A stretch of DNA of 64,000 nucleotides, from positions 12,090,001 through 12,154,000 of the forward strand of contig CP075494.1 in the NCBI GenBank assembly GCA_021613535.1, in the 5' to 3' direction. The notes beneath the pieces were generated by a model. It did no database searches. It saw nothing but the letters and a program-made list of their open reading frames with translations, and was not told the DNA's origin. Of the stretch, positions 27,389 to 39,171 are shown in pieces. Both the position numbers and the translations under genes were made by a program. Within the stretch, counting starts at the first letter, position 1; each line of letters starts with the position of its first letter. Source of the stretch: Adineta vaga. Taxonomy: Eukaryota > Rotifera.

Positions 27389-29488
27389 TGTATTAAAATA
27401 TAAACAAACAATAAATTTTTATTTCTGCTTTTCTGTTTCTTATTTAGTTGCTAATGATGATGTCATAGATAGTTGGGAAAAAGATAACAGAAGTTCTTTT
27501 GCTTTCTTTTTTAAAAAGGATAGACATTACTTTTTCTTGTTTCCCTTTTTTTTCTCTTCTTACTCAACGAATCATCAACATTTCTTTTCTTTTTTCTTCT
27601 TCTTCTTCTTCTTCTGTCTCATTTTTGACATGCATCCTTCAAGAATGAGATGTTCCCTCTCTCTCTCTTTTTTTTTATTTGTCATGTCGATGTTTGACTG
27701 TTGTTACTCCGATTTTTTTCCGACTGAGAATATCCTTTGCATCTCCTGCCATGAACAGCAATCATGTGGAAACGAAATCCACTCAATGATTATGATTATT
27801 AATTGAATGTTTGTCATCAAACGATGAATGAGATAATTTTTCACAATAAATTATGTATTTGTTATTCAGTAAATTTCTTTTGATACTTAGAAATTGAACA
27901 GAACATAGATGAAATGAAGAAACCATCCGATGAGAATAGTTGTTTTCGTTACAGATCAAAGATTATGTTTCTTTTCTTATTGAATGTAGAAAAGAATATA
28001 TCAAGACAAAGTATTCTTTCTACTCAACCACTTACTTTTTATAAGCAATTTTCGTTTCTATACTAATTGATTTTAAGCCTGACAGCTTTAATTCCGGAAC
28101 TGGTTAAAAGCAAACAATTTCCGTTTTTTTTTCTCACTTGTTTTTCTTTTCAATGGAATTTTATGTACAAAGAAAATGGTTTTCTTATTCATTGTGAATA
28201 TACAAAAAAAACAACAACCATAGATGTGTTTATATTTACGAAAGAAAAGTATCTCAATGAAAGATCTCATCTGACAGATTGAAACAGAATAGAAAATTTA
28301 TCATCTTTGAATACCTTCTCATGACATATGTTTTTTGACAGTTATCATATTTGTTTCTCACGACAGATCATAGAAATAACAGACATTGATTCTTCTCATC
28401 AAATATTGTTTTCTCAGTTAATATTATAGAAAAGAAAGAAATGACATAGATGACTTGACTAATCTTTTTTGAATGTAGGCCATTGTCGATAAACAAAGTT
28501 TAAGTAAATGATTAATATATATACGATCGATTGTTCACATTTTGAGAATGCGTATATTTTGATACGGAATCAAAAATTGTCTGGTAAATCACTTGAATCT
28601 AATTTAGTCGAAGTAAAACGATTGATTGATCATGTCGAGCCGAATTTCAATAGTTACAGCTTTTTCTTTTGACAATATATCAGATCATAACGGATTTTAT
28701 ATCATGCATAAGTCTCTGCGGAATAGTCACCAAACAGAAGGAATAAAACTATGATACTTAGATGGATGTATTGCATTGTACAAAATATTGATACTTTTAC
28801 GTTATGAACAGATTCAATAGTTGTAATCATACACATGATGAATATTTCGACATCATTATAGCCATTATAGGATTCAATAAGTACTGTTCTGAAAACTGAA
28901 TCGTATTAGATTGATGTACGAGAACAGTAAACTGATACCTAACATGTGCGAAATAATTATGTGGTGATGATACTACTATAAATAGTCATATGATTGGCTG
29001 TACATATAGTTAATGGATTCTAGTGATTCAGATTATCTTTCTTGGATGCATGTTAAAGTTTATCGACATCATTCATTCTAGACTTCTGTATAAGGAGATT
29101 TTCTAATTCGAACTGGTAGATTAAATTGTTGAGTTTCATAGAAAAACCTTTATCTGCAAACAAAAGAACATACATATGGTATATCAAAATGAAACTATTC
29201 AAAATCATTACATCTACTTCAAATTGTAACGTTCTAGAATAGAATGTCAGAAATTTAATGAATATATTTTAGTTATAAGATTTTTATCAATTATATTTTT
29301 ATCGCAATGTGATGTAAATCACTATTGATCGTGTCTGAAATCTTTCATGGTTATTCTTTCTTTTTGTTTCGTACACGTTTCATTAAAATTATAGATTAAT
29401 TATCAATCTGCTCTTTATAAAATACATATAATTCGAGATGAAGAAAAAGAACTGTAAAAATTGTTGTCATTCATTTCCATTCGATTGA
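27389..29488. other. Long gene-free region
   Basis: About 2.1 kb of AT-rich DNA. It has a (TTC)n run near 27592-27615. The short open frames are Phe/Ser-rich and unconvincing. It may hold control elements of the bHLH gene's 3' side or of the Ly6 gene promoter at its left end. Confidence 0.5.
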
Positions 29489-30158
29489 TTATTTGATTTT
29501 TTTTCGTTTAAGTTCATTAAGAATTGTACTTGAAAGCATGTGAAAACATTCATTAAATGTATAGGCATTTTGTTCTTCACTAAAATCAATATCATTCAAT
29601 GTACCAAGAACAAGAACATAAGAACAAGCAATACGTAAGATTGAAAGACGACTTAATTTTGGTTGATCACCATACATTGGGATTACTTGTCGTAAGGCTT
29701 CAAATGCTGCAGTTAAATTATGTACACGTTCACGTTCACGTGCGTTCGCTTCTAAACGTTTATCATAACTTAAACGTGGACGTTTTGATGTTATATTTCG
29801 ATCAGTCATGGTCGTTTCTTCATCACCACTGAGAATTCCATCGTCTTCATCAGGAAGATTTACATATGAGAGATTTGATGTTTCATCATCGATCGATGTT
29901 ATGATTGATTCATCAATTTGATTTGAACATGAATTATTCGTTGATAGATTAATGACAGAAGATTCACTTGGTATCTTAATGGTTTTTGATGGATGTGCTG
30001 ATTTTCGCGACCTTTTTACTCGATTTGAATTCGTAATCGTATTTGTATTGATATCAACATGATTACTATCAATTTCACTTGGTTCGAGTTTCATCATTTC
30101 CCTACATAATGGAATAACAGAATAGAAAAGTAAAAAATTTTTCAACTTACTCTGCCAT
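29489..30158 (-). CDS. ATOH8: ATOH8/Net-family bHLH transcription factor
   Basis: Two coding exons, 30151-30158 (ATG GCA GA) and 29489-30101, give 206 aa. The bHLH at about residues 130-182 reads ANARERERVHNLTAAFEALR, then IPMYGDQPKLSRLSILRIA. This matches the ATOH8/Net group (ANARERTRVHTISAAFEALR, QKLSKLAILRIACNYILSLA) better than ATOH1 or NeuroD. The LNDIDFSEE that follows also mirrors ATOH8's LADLDYS. The N-terminal half is disordered, with a basic KRSRKSAHPSK and acidic clusters. Expected to act as a nuclear E-box regulator. The start was chosen because the 8-nt first exon has a perfect GTAAGT donor in frame; without it the frame would begin at a later Met. Confidence 0.88.
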
Positions 30159-31201
30159 CGTTTTTATCACATCAATATTGTACACTTAAAAAAAAGAAAG
30201 TATAAATCGTATGCGTGTATGTATGTCTAAACAGCTTGTTTTATAACACATATATTTCTTCTACTACATCCGTATGGCCGGCTGTTGCTGCTGCTGCTGC
30301 TGTTGTTACTGCTATTATTTCTTCCATTTTCTCTCTCTCTCGCTTTTGCCACCTAACACGCATATATACAACAGCCGTCATCATTGACTAGTCTATTCGC
30401 ATGATGATTGCCTGCAACACATGTTCACTGTAGAAGAGAGAAACACAAGCAGACGGCGTAAGAATACTGATGCGATGGGGAATGTATTACACACATGTGA
30501 GAAGAGAGAAAACGTTTCCATTCGATACTTTCCTCCGTTTCCTTTTCTTCTTCGAACGATTTACATTTGTTCTTCGTCTCCTTCTTCTTATAGTGCTTTT
30601 TTTTGTTCTATTCGTATGGTGTCACGTCATTACTAGGCATCCGTATTGATAATCTAATAAAAAAAAAGAGAAAAAAAGAATGTTGACAGCTCACAGGTGC
30701 GAAAGTTAGTAATAGCCAGATGTATCCTACTCTCATAAAATGAATAGAAAAATTCTATTTATAACAAGTTTTTTGTCACTACAATACCGTAGTAATCTTT
30801 GACACAAACACTTACTTGATCTAATATAAGAATATTGATTTGTTATTGAACATTGAGCTCGAAGATGCTAGAATAAGAAATATAGGAAAGATGCAGAGTG
30901 AACTGCAAAAACAAGCTGTTATATTGATCAATCAAGGTTTCAAGTTATTTAGCTAACAAAACAAAAAAACTCCATTGAGAAATGAAAGAAAATACTTGCG
31001 GATGTCGACTAGAAGTTCAACGATACTTTATGAAAAAAAAGATTAATTATTGCATTTCTATATACATGCATTAATAAAACAAGAGAAATATTTGAATATT
31101 AGCTAGAGTACAGATTTACTTAGTTTTCACACCCCTAAAAAACAATAAATATTAACAATATTCATCACGTCAATCAAGAACATTGTAGGCGTAAATAGAT
31201 A
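30159..31201. promoter_or_regulatory. Divergent upstream region, bHLH gene and small + gene
   Basis: About 1 kb between divergent starts, probably both promoters and the bHLH 5' UTR. It contains a CAG-type repeat in the sense of the bHLH gene (30281-30320) and pyrimidine runs. No coding exon seen. Confidence 0.5.
30281..30320 (-). repeat. CAG/CAA microsatellite upstream of ATOH8-like gene
   Basis: On the minus strand, five CAG triplets flanked by CAA and CAGTAA units, about 120-160 nt before the ATG. Same motif and orientation as the tract upstream of filamin. Confidence 0.8.
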
Positions 31202-31678
31202 ATGGAAATTAATCGTCCCACATGTACGAGAAGTGGTTGTAGTTTTTTGTTGGAATACGGAAAACTCTAAGCTTTGTTTTAGTAAAACAAAATTGGACGA
31301 CGAGTATCTTACGAGAAGAAGTTGCAACATTCAATACATTGGGTAAAAAAGAAAATATCTTTATTAAGATAAATCAGTTGTCTTAGTTGCAAAAGTATCT
31401 CTATAATTTCGTCACAGGTCATCGGCAATCTCCTATTTATATACTGAATACAGAAACGCAACATGAATATCAAAATCCATTTATAAAATTAATTGAACAA
31501 AATCGATATGGTCGCTTTGCTTCTACACCTGATCGAACACCACCAAATGGAATCTGTTAGTTCTTATATGCTAGACTTTTCTTTTATCTTCTATTAAAAA
31601 TCTTTTTATTTTGTAGTACCTACATGCAATGCAAAAACTTATCCAGATATCATTCCACGTTTTCATTTACTTAAATAA
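31202..31678 (+). CDS. Small protein of unknown function, 97 aa
   Basis: I do not recognise this gene. Four exons fit: 31202-31235, 31283-31342, 31418-31555, 31617-31678 (294 nt). All junction phases agree and every acceptor is pyrimidine-rich, which supports a real gene although no single frame exceeds 50 codons. The protein is soluble, without signal or membrane segments, rich in Pro, Asn, Arg and Tyr (RYGRFASTPDRTPPNGI; TYPDIIPRFHLLK). Short proteins with this kind of Pro/Arg/Tyr patches are common among ciliary microtubule inner proteins, but that is only an impression. AATAAA lies about 45 nt after the stop. Two donors are GTT-type. Confidence 0.6.
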
Positions 31679-31815
31679 CTATTTTAAAATTTATTATGTA
31701 TTCTTTCTTTTATTTTCTAAATAATAAAGAAAAAGTAAGAAGACAATTTTGATGAAAATAATTATATTGTCCCTAGAATAAGAGAATCGCTTATAAAGCG
31801 CTTGATTACAGGTTA

Positions 31816-33144
31816 TTATAACATCACAGTTTGAATACTGCGATTACTACCAACACTCAATGGTCGTTGAATAAGCTGACCATTGGATAACTGTTGTATA
31901 AGTTGATTTGGTATTTGTGTTGAACAACCGATACCTGAATTTGAAGATAAAACAAATCTGGGCTGACAATTCATTGATGTTTGTTCGTTTTGAATTATAT
32001 TAGATTGTTGAATGCCAGAATCTCTGGATGCATAACCCTAAAATAATCGAAAATAGTCAATGAATGTTGGTGTTTATATAACATAGAAGAAATTAGTGGA
32101 CGTACTATTTGCACTTGTTCTGTATAGACTTGTGCTGGTGGATAAATATCTTGAACATATTCCGTTATCTGATATTGCGGTTGTTCAGCAACGGCAGGTG
32201 CTTGTACTGGATATGGTATAATAATAGGTGGTAACGATGCCGGTGTACAACTACGTGATCGACAGCAATGTCGGCGACGGCGACGATATTTTATACGTAT
32301 TGGTTCTTCGATAATACGTTCTACGACACGACAAGATGAAGATGCATAGTTTTGCTAAGTGACATAGATATCATTTATTTTTCAAAATGATAATTTAGTT
32401 TTTTATAGTACATACTTGTTGCGTATTATATTGACATTGTTGTTGTGCTTGCATCGGAACTGCTACTGGTACTGGTACTGGCACTGGAACAGGTACTTGT
32501 TCACGTATACACATTGGCTGTGGTAACATCATACGTTGTGAACATGGCATTTGCATTTGCATTGGCATTGAAGCAGGTGCAGGGCATGGGTAAGGAACTG
32601 GAACTGGAAATGGACATTGAACAGGAACTGGTACAGGGCAAGGACGATCAACTGGAACACGAACTTCAACATGTACTGGATACGGACGATCTACAGGAAA
32701 TGGTACGGGAACTGATACCGGACATGGGCGATCAACTGGCACTGGATATGGTTCAGGATAGGGCATTGGTACGGGAACGTGCACAGCACACGGACGATCA
32801 ACCGGAACCGGAACTGGTTGTGGAAAAGGAACTGCACAAGGACGATCGACAGGTACTGGATATGGTTGAGGACATGGTACTGAGACAGGAACAGGTACTG
32901 CGCATGGACGGTCAACTGGATAGGGTACCGGCTGAGGAACGGGAACATTGACTGGTGTTGGCATAATTACAGGTTGAATTGTATTTTGTATGGGAACATC
33001 AACAGTTTGAATAAAATTTTGTACGTAAGGTTGTGGCACTGGTATAGGATTAGCATAAGGTTGAGGAACGGGTACATCGTATGGTATCATCATCGGTGGT
33101 GAGCATAATCCCGATGAAGATGAGTTAAATCCACCAGCAAACAT
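31816..33144 (-). CDS. VPVPVDRP-repeat protein, likely structural
   Basis: Three exons, each a whole number of codons: 32416-33144, 32106-32354, 31816-32037 (399 aa). Residues 20-230 are built from VPVPxPYPVPVDRPCPV-type units. I count six VDRP cores, four followed by CA or CP and the others by minor variants. A Met/Gln stretch follows (MPMQMQMPCSQRMM). The second exon has CRVVERIIEEPIRIKYRRRR and a His-Cys-Arg cluster; the third is Gln/Ser/Asn-rich. No signal peptide or membrane helix. The valine-proline strand pattern recalls alveolin/epiplasmin-type membrane-skeleton proteins of protists and other filament-forming repeats, so a cytoskeletal role is plausible but unproven. A keratin-like or cuticle protein is an alternative. 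Confidence 0.75.
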
Positions 33145-34014
33145 ACTGATATCTTATCAACAAATAATGTTAATGGTAGTGAGACAAAACTACTTTACGT
33201 AATAGTAAAATAGAACCTTCATACGTCAACCTTGTTTAATAAGTATATGAATGAAAACAAAAACAAAACTAAGATTGTTTGTAAATATTATCTTCAATTT
33301 ACACTTGATTTAAATTAATAGTTAATAAACGAGAAAAAAGTATGGACTGATACAAGAAGATGTTCTTCTTATAGAATTTATTTCTGTTCTTCGAATATAA
33401 TGTAAGTATGAGAAGAAGACGACTAATGAAAGATATCGAATAAGGAAAGAAGAAAAAGGAGGAATTGATTCGCTTCAACGATTTGCTACTTATACGTACA
33501 CAAAATTGTAAAATTATTGTAATGAATATTTGATTGTTGTTCAACGAAATTTTCTTACAGATACTGGTGACAATTTAATTCAATCGTTACTTTCCTATTC
33601 TATTCTATCCAATAATTTATTTGATCATAATAACGATGTTCATAATCGAACAAAATTTCCTTCTTTGATCAATCAATTGTCGATATTGATGAATTATTGT
33701 TCGTTATTTTAGAAGAAAAAGGAACCTTCAAAGAAGGCTACAATCAGTTAAAACATGCTGAAGGTTTTTCTGTTCTTCTTTTTTTCAAGTTCGAACACAT
33801 CTATTCACATTTTCTCTCTCATATTCATGCGTAACGGCGGTGATTATCAAGACTAGACAGACACGTTACTACAGTATCTTTTATTTACATTCGAACAAAA
33901 TATGTTTACATGAACAAAAGACCTGAGAGAAAAATAATAGAAACCTAAATGAATTGTTTTTGTTTTTTTTTAACACCGGATCATTTTCTTTCGTTTTGTT
34001 TTCTTCGATTGTCT
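33145..34014. other. Intergenic between VPVP gene and colmedin-like gene
   Basis: About 870 nt of AT-rich DNA holding the VPVP gene promoter and the 3' flank of the colmedin gene. No coding exon accepted. Confidence 0.5.
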
Positions 34015-36041
34015 TTAACATTTATGTGTTTTATCACGTTGAACATTATAAACATAATAAATCATATGTTTATTATCCCAAGCAAATAATTTACCTTCAT
34101 AGGGATTATAAGTTAATTGTACTAGGAATTGAAAGGGAACAGCAAAACGAATTTTTGTTGTTGTAAATGCTACTTTCGAATAGATATCATAGACAACATC
34201 GATATAAGATTGTTGTTTATTGTAATATTGTACACCATAAAAGACACCATAGGCAATAAAAGCTTGACTTAAACTTGATGGATTATAGGGTAATATCCAT
34301 GTTTGCTGTGTATCTAATGTATCAGGATTGATATTAGCTGCAATGAAGTTTTTTGTTATTTGATCACGATATAATATCCATAGACCATTTTCATCTATTG
34401 AGAAATCATACCAACTTGATTGTGGTGTATTATAAAGTGGTTCACGGCTTGCAGGTATTTCGGTTGATTGAGTTTCACTTTCGGAAATCAAATCAAAACG
34501 TATAATAGTATTCTTATTTTCAACATTATATATAAAACTTCCTTGATAAACGATATGATTGACACCTGAATAAGGATATGGTAATGTAATGATTCGATTG
34601 GGTTTATTTTGAGTTAGATCGTTTTCACTATTATATTCGTATAATTGATTACCGATGACATGACGTGTAATATAGACTTTTTGAGCACCATTTGCTGTAC
34701 GAGGCATAGGATCTTTAAACCAAGCACCAAATGTATAATTATCTTGTTTAAGAAGGACCGGTGTACCAATAAATGAAAAGATGCAACCTAAATAGATAAA
34801 GAAATAGTTCTCGGATTGCGTATTAAAGTTTGGTCAGATGAAATATTTACGTTGAGCACGACGAAGAGTAGCTAATTGATTTTGATGAAATAGAAAGATA
34901 AAAATGAAATATGATAATAGTTCAAATTCTTACCGTCACGTTTAGATGATTCTAAAATTGAAGAAAAAGAAACATTTTATATAAGGAATAGAAGATAGAG
35001 AGTAGAGTAGTAGATAGACACCTTGATTTGGATCCGATATTGATGAAAAAGGTAGAGATGGGGAGAGTGCAGATGTTGAAGGACAAGTACAAACACCCTA
35101 TGAAAATATCAAGTTCATAGAAATCTAAGTTTTCGGAAAAATCAAACCTACAGGAATACCTTGTGGACCGATCTCACCACGTGGACCTGGAAAACCAATA
35201 CGTCCTGGTGGACCTGGCGGACCTAAAACAAAAGCATAATTTCATATAAAATTTTAACATTCAAATAAATTGTCTACCAGCTGGACCTTGAATTGCTTCA
35301 CCTGGATCGCCTTTTGGTCCCTGTGGACCTGTTGGCCCGTGAAGACCCATGGGACCAGGTAGACCTATTCAATGAATATATCATCCAATAGTAGTATATT
35401 TCTAAAAGTTTTATTTTACCTGTCGGTCCCGGTGGTCCTATTTGACCAGATAGTCCAGGTAATCCTGGGTAACCACGTTCACCACGTTCTCCTTTAGGTC
35501 CACGCAATTCTATAAAGATGAGGATAGTCGTATATAGAATCAGATACTCTATATCAATTACCTTCATTTTCTGTAACCAATTTTTTACAATGATCTACTG
35601 ACTTGACACAGAATGTTGACATTGCCAGTGGCTATAAAGAGACAAGTTATTAAAAAATGATTCATATTCATTTTGTTTTTTCTTCTCTCTTACCGGTACT
35701 TTGAAATAAATCGATCCAAGAAGTGAATCTATATCTTCTGTGTCTTCTGGTTGATGTCTATTGAGTAATTTGGATTTGATACGTGCATGTCTCGATCGAC
35801 GATTTAATGCATCATAATTATTTATTCCTGCTGAAATAATAATTTGTGTTGATTCTAATTCTGTTAATCGTTGATTAAGATTTGCTAATTGATTTCGATC
35901 AATTCGAATCGTACGCGAATAATAAACAAATGAAAGACCCCATAATATCGTTAAACTAGCAAGTAAGAAATATAGAACCATAATATGAAGACGATTCGAT
36001 CCCGCATAATGAATTGTATGAATAACTTTGGATGATTTCAT
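34015..36041 (-). CDS. Gliomedin/colmedin-type membrane collagen with olfactomedin domain
   Basis: Nine exons: 35694-36041, 35562-35631, 35420-35509, 35278-35364, 35152-35222, 35022-35097, 34934-34951, 34851-34871, 34015-34787 (1554 nt, 517 aa). A short cytoplasmic start and one membrane helix (about 20-42, VLYFLLASLTILWGLSFVYY) make it type II. A dibasic NRRSRHAR near residue 80 could be a furin site. Gly-X-Y collagen repeats span about 140-222 over three exons. The last exon is a full olfactomedin domain (CIFSFIGTPVLLKQ, FGAWFKDPMP, ending HKC) whose first and last cysteines should form the family disulfide. This architecture is shared with vertebrate gliomedin, nematode UNC-122 and fly colmedin, which act at neuron-glia contacts, neuromuscular junctions or coelomocytes. 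Two linker exons are only 18 and 21 nt. Confidence 0.9.
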
Positions 36042-37084
36042 ATTAAATAAATCTAAAATAAAACATAAACTCTACCTAATACTCAAAAAATTATTCGAAA
36101 TATTCTCTTCTTTTTCTTCTGTCCGTTCATTCATCATTTTATTTAGTAAAACTAAATTGTATCTGATCTGTAAACTAGTTTGCAATTAAAGCATAAAATG
36201 AAAGAAAAAAAAAACGAATATGAAGGTTGACATTCTCTCACTTCGTACAATGTCTAACACATTCTTCTTCTTTTTTTTCTGTACCGCAAACCCTCCAGCG
36301 AACATCTCCTCCAATAAGTACTTTTTCATATGTTGATGATAATATATGACGAAAAAAAAAAGTGCGAGCAAAAAATGAATACACCATATACATATATTAT
36401 AATGCAAATAAAAATAATTACTACATAGGAATATATATATATATGTATCGAGTAGAAGGATCAATAACAAAAGACAATGAAAAGTAGACGAATTAATATG
36501 ACAATCGTAGTTATACCTGAGAAAATAAATGATAACGATTAAAAGAATTTTCTGATTAGAGAGAAAAAAAGTAAACGAAATCATTAATCATACAATTATT
36601 CTCTTTGATCCAAATGTCAAATATGATAAATATCTACGATTTCCAAATCTATTGTTAATTTTTTCAAATATTTAAATCTTATAACCATTTAATTGTCCAT
36701 GAATATTAATCAATGACAAAAAGCAAAAGAAAAATCCGAATGTATAGTTTCGCTTGTTTTATTCGTTGTGCATATTAACTATCTATACATTTCTATTCGC
36801 TTTTTTTTACCATTGACAATTAGCATAGATGAAAAGATAGATGACAGCGAATTTGCGTGTTATATCATCGCCATCAGCATCGATCAATTTAGTTCTCGGA
36901 CATCATAGTCAGAAGAAAACAGACTTCTAATTTCGAGGAAAATATCTTTAATGGAAAAAAACACAACTGTTACTGAATAGTTTTCGATTAACAAAAACTA
37001 TCGTTTGTATTAGAAGAGATTATTTCTAGAATGTTTTATTTTATTTATCGAATGTTAAAATGAAATTTTTACATAAATACAAGA
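36042..37084. other. Intergenic, upstream of colmedin-like gene
   Basis: About 1 kb of AT-rich DNA. An acceptor-like TTTTATTTTAG lies just upstream of the colmedin ATG, so a non-coding exon or trans-splice site is likely. A 21-nt open piece beginning ATG at 36305 (minus strand) encodes MFAGGFA and ends in a GTACAG donor; see findings. Confidence 0.5.
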
Positions 37085-38569
37085 TTAAAAATTGGATAGA
37101 AATCCACTGTCGTCCGTAGTATTTGTTCGTGATGATTGTTGACGATATTGAATTTTTGGTGATGGTGGAAGTGGTTCATCTAATCCAACAATTCGTTTAA
37201 GCATTGCTTGTAATGATGATCGGCGTTTATCTAACATATATAATGTATGATTACTATTTTTCAATGAACTAACCGGTTGATAAATAGATAGTTCGTCGAA
37301 TTCATTGACGATGGATGTTGATGTTGATATACGATTGGTTGTATTACTATGAAGAGAAAACGAAGGATTTGATAAAACAGATGTTCTCTCAGTTATTTGT
37401 GGACTTTGAATTGTTTTTGAACGTTCACGAACAAATCCATTCTTTTCTGCATCTTTCGCCTCTTTCCATTGTTTAAAAACATTGTCCGCACGTCGTTGAC
37501 GTAATTTTTGTGCACGTAAACTAAGACGAGATTGTTCACGATTTAATGCTTGTGTATAATATGTTTTTAAACAATGTAACTGATAATTTTGTTTTGCCCA
37601 TTCTTGACGAGTTAAATATCCTCGTTTATACGATTCTAATAAATCTTTGTAACGTTGATGATAATATTCTAATGTGTAGATATTCTGAGAGATGCTTTCA
37701 CTTTCTTCTTGTTTATCAAGCATTTCACGAAACGTTTGTTCTTGTGCTTGACAAGCATCTCTCGTAAGAAGATCGATGGATAACGAATTCGGAGATGAAT
37801 AACGATGAATTTCAAAACCATGACGACTGTTTACATAACGAATTGTATTTGTTATTGTAGTTGATGATGAATGACTTTCATTTTCATCAATTCGTCGAAA
37901 ATTTTGATGTTCTGTTTCAGATTTTAATTTAATTTTATTAACATTCGTTGACAATGGCTAAATAAAATATAAAGTAAAATAATCTAGTTCGATATACTTT
38001 GAACTCATTTTTTTAATGTTTGATTGTACTTTCTGTTTGTACGAGGTAAAGAAATCGCATAAGGTGTTTTTCATATGAAAAAAAAAATAATTCATTATGA
38101 CTATATTCAATATTTTAGTCTTATTTTGCTTATTTGTACAATAAATAGACTGTTCTAAGCCTTCAAAATCAAGTTCACATGATGACATATACTTTTCTTT
38201 TCTTTTTATATATTACTTTACCATTGTTATCAGTTGTTCGTTATTGAATGATTTGACAGATGTATTCATCGATTTTTCCTTTTGTCTATTCAATCGTATT
38301 AATTTACAATCGTAATTCGATGGATTCAACTTATTTATATGAGCTGCACGTGATACAGTCAGTCGATCATAAACTGGATTGGCTAAAACAGAGAGAAAAC
38401 GAAATAGATTATTTGTTGAGAAACAAAATCTTTCTGAATTTTACCAATAATTCGCATCATTTGAATTGGATTATCTAAGACAGGATGTGGACGACTAAAG
38501 TAGAAAATATAAGTGAAAATTTGTTGAAAAATAATTTGGAAAATACCTGGTCACGACTTCAGTATTCAT
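37085..38569 (-). CDS. Unknown charged, coiled-coil-prone protein, 368 aa
   Basis: I do not recognise the family. Four exons: 38547-38569, 38445-38494, 38222-38382, 37085-37957 (1107 nt). Phases agree at all three junctions, with GTATTT, GTAAAA and GTAAAG donors. The N-terminal part (RPHPVLDNPIQMMRIIGANP, then VYDRLTVSRAAHINKLNP) looks conserved and globular. The middle is helical and highly charged (YHQRYKDLLESYKRGYLT; QSRLSLRAQKLRQRRADNVFKQW). The C-terminus is Ser/Thr-rich and disordered. No signal peptide or membrane segment. An alternative exon in the third intron (ATG at 38188, MSSCELDFEGLEQ) has no matching splice phase and was left out. Confidence 0.65.
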
Positions 38570-39171
38570 GAGGTTAGGTTGTTAATAATTAATTATCAGA
38601 ATGAAATAAGGATTGTCCGATGTGTATTGACAATGGAGTATAGATTGTACACGGAGAGAAAATTTCTATGTATTTCTTGTAAATGAAAGTAGGTAGTGAA
38701 TAATATTGATTGAATGAAGTTTATGCAATGCATTTTTTTTCTTTCTTCTTTTATATATGATTAACATATTGATATGTTACTACCATCATTAAACCAGACA
38801 GTAAGAAACCTAAGGAAATCAATTTTCACTGTCGAAAATCACGATATTGTAGAGAAATTGAAGAAAATCAAAAATACAAAAATTTTTGTTTCTTATTGAT
38901 TAAATATATTGAAAATAGAATTCGTTTTTGAGTTCATTTATCCTGTGCGTATGTGTACTATTTCTGACAAGGTTATCTCGACTCGACAATCGAATATTCT
39001 TTTGAACTCTCCGATTCAATGGATTGAGATGATTTTATACAACAATCAAAGATTTTCTTCCGTCAAACAAAGAAAACAAAATGCACACACATATACAAGA
39101 AAAAAAGCAGAGAAATTTAAATAATATTTGAAATCGAATACACAGATATAGATGAATATCATAGACAAAAT
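38570..39171. other. Intergenic, upstream of unknown gene, 3' of adhesion receptor
   Basis: About 600 nt of AT-rich DNA between two minus-strand genes. No coding exon seen. Confidence 0.5.

Noticed and set aside
27537-27806. 89-codon plus-strand frame in the long gap
   Set aside because: Dominated by Phe/Ser from pyrimidine runs; no domain or splice context.
31127-31330. Minus-strand frame opposite the small four-exon gene
   Set aside because: Shadow of the plus-strand exons; no consistent minus-strand gene model.
32445-32951. 168-codon plus-strand frame through the VPVP repeat
   Set aside because: Antisense shadow produced by the repeat; the minus strand has the phase-matched exons and stop.
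32395-33144. Collagen-like interpretation of the VPVP repeat
   Set aside because: No Gly-X-Y periodicity; the units are Val-Pro strands with a VDRP core.
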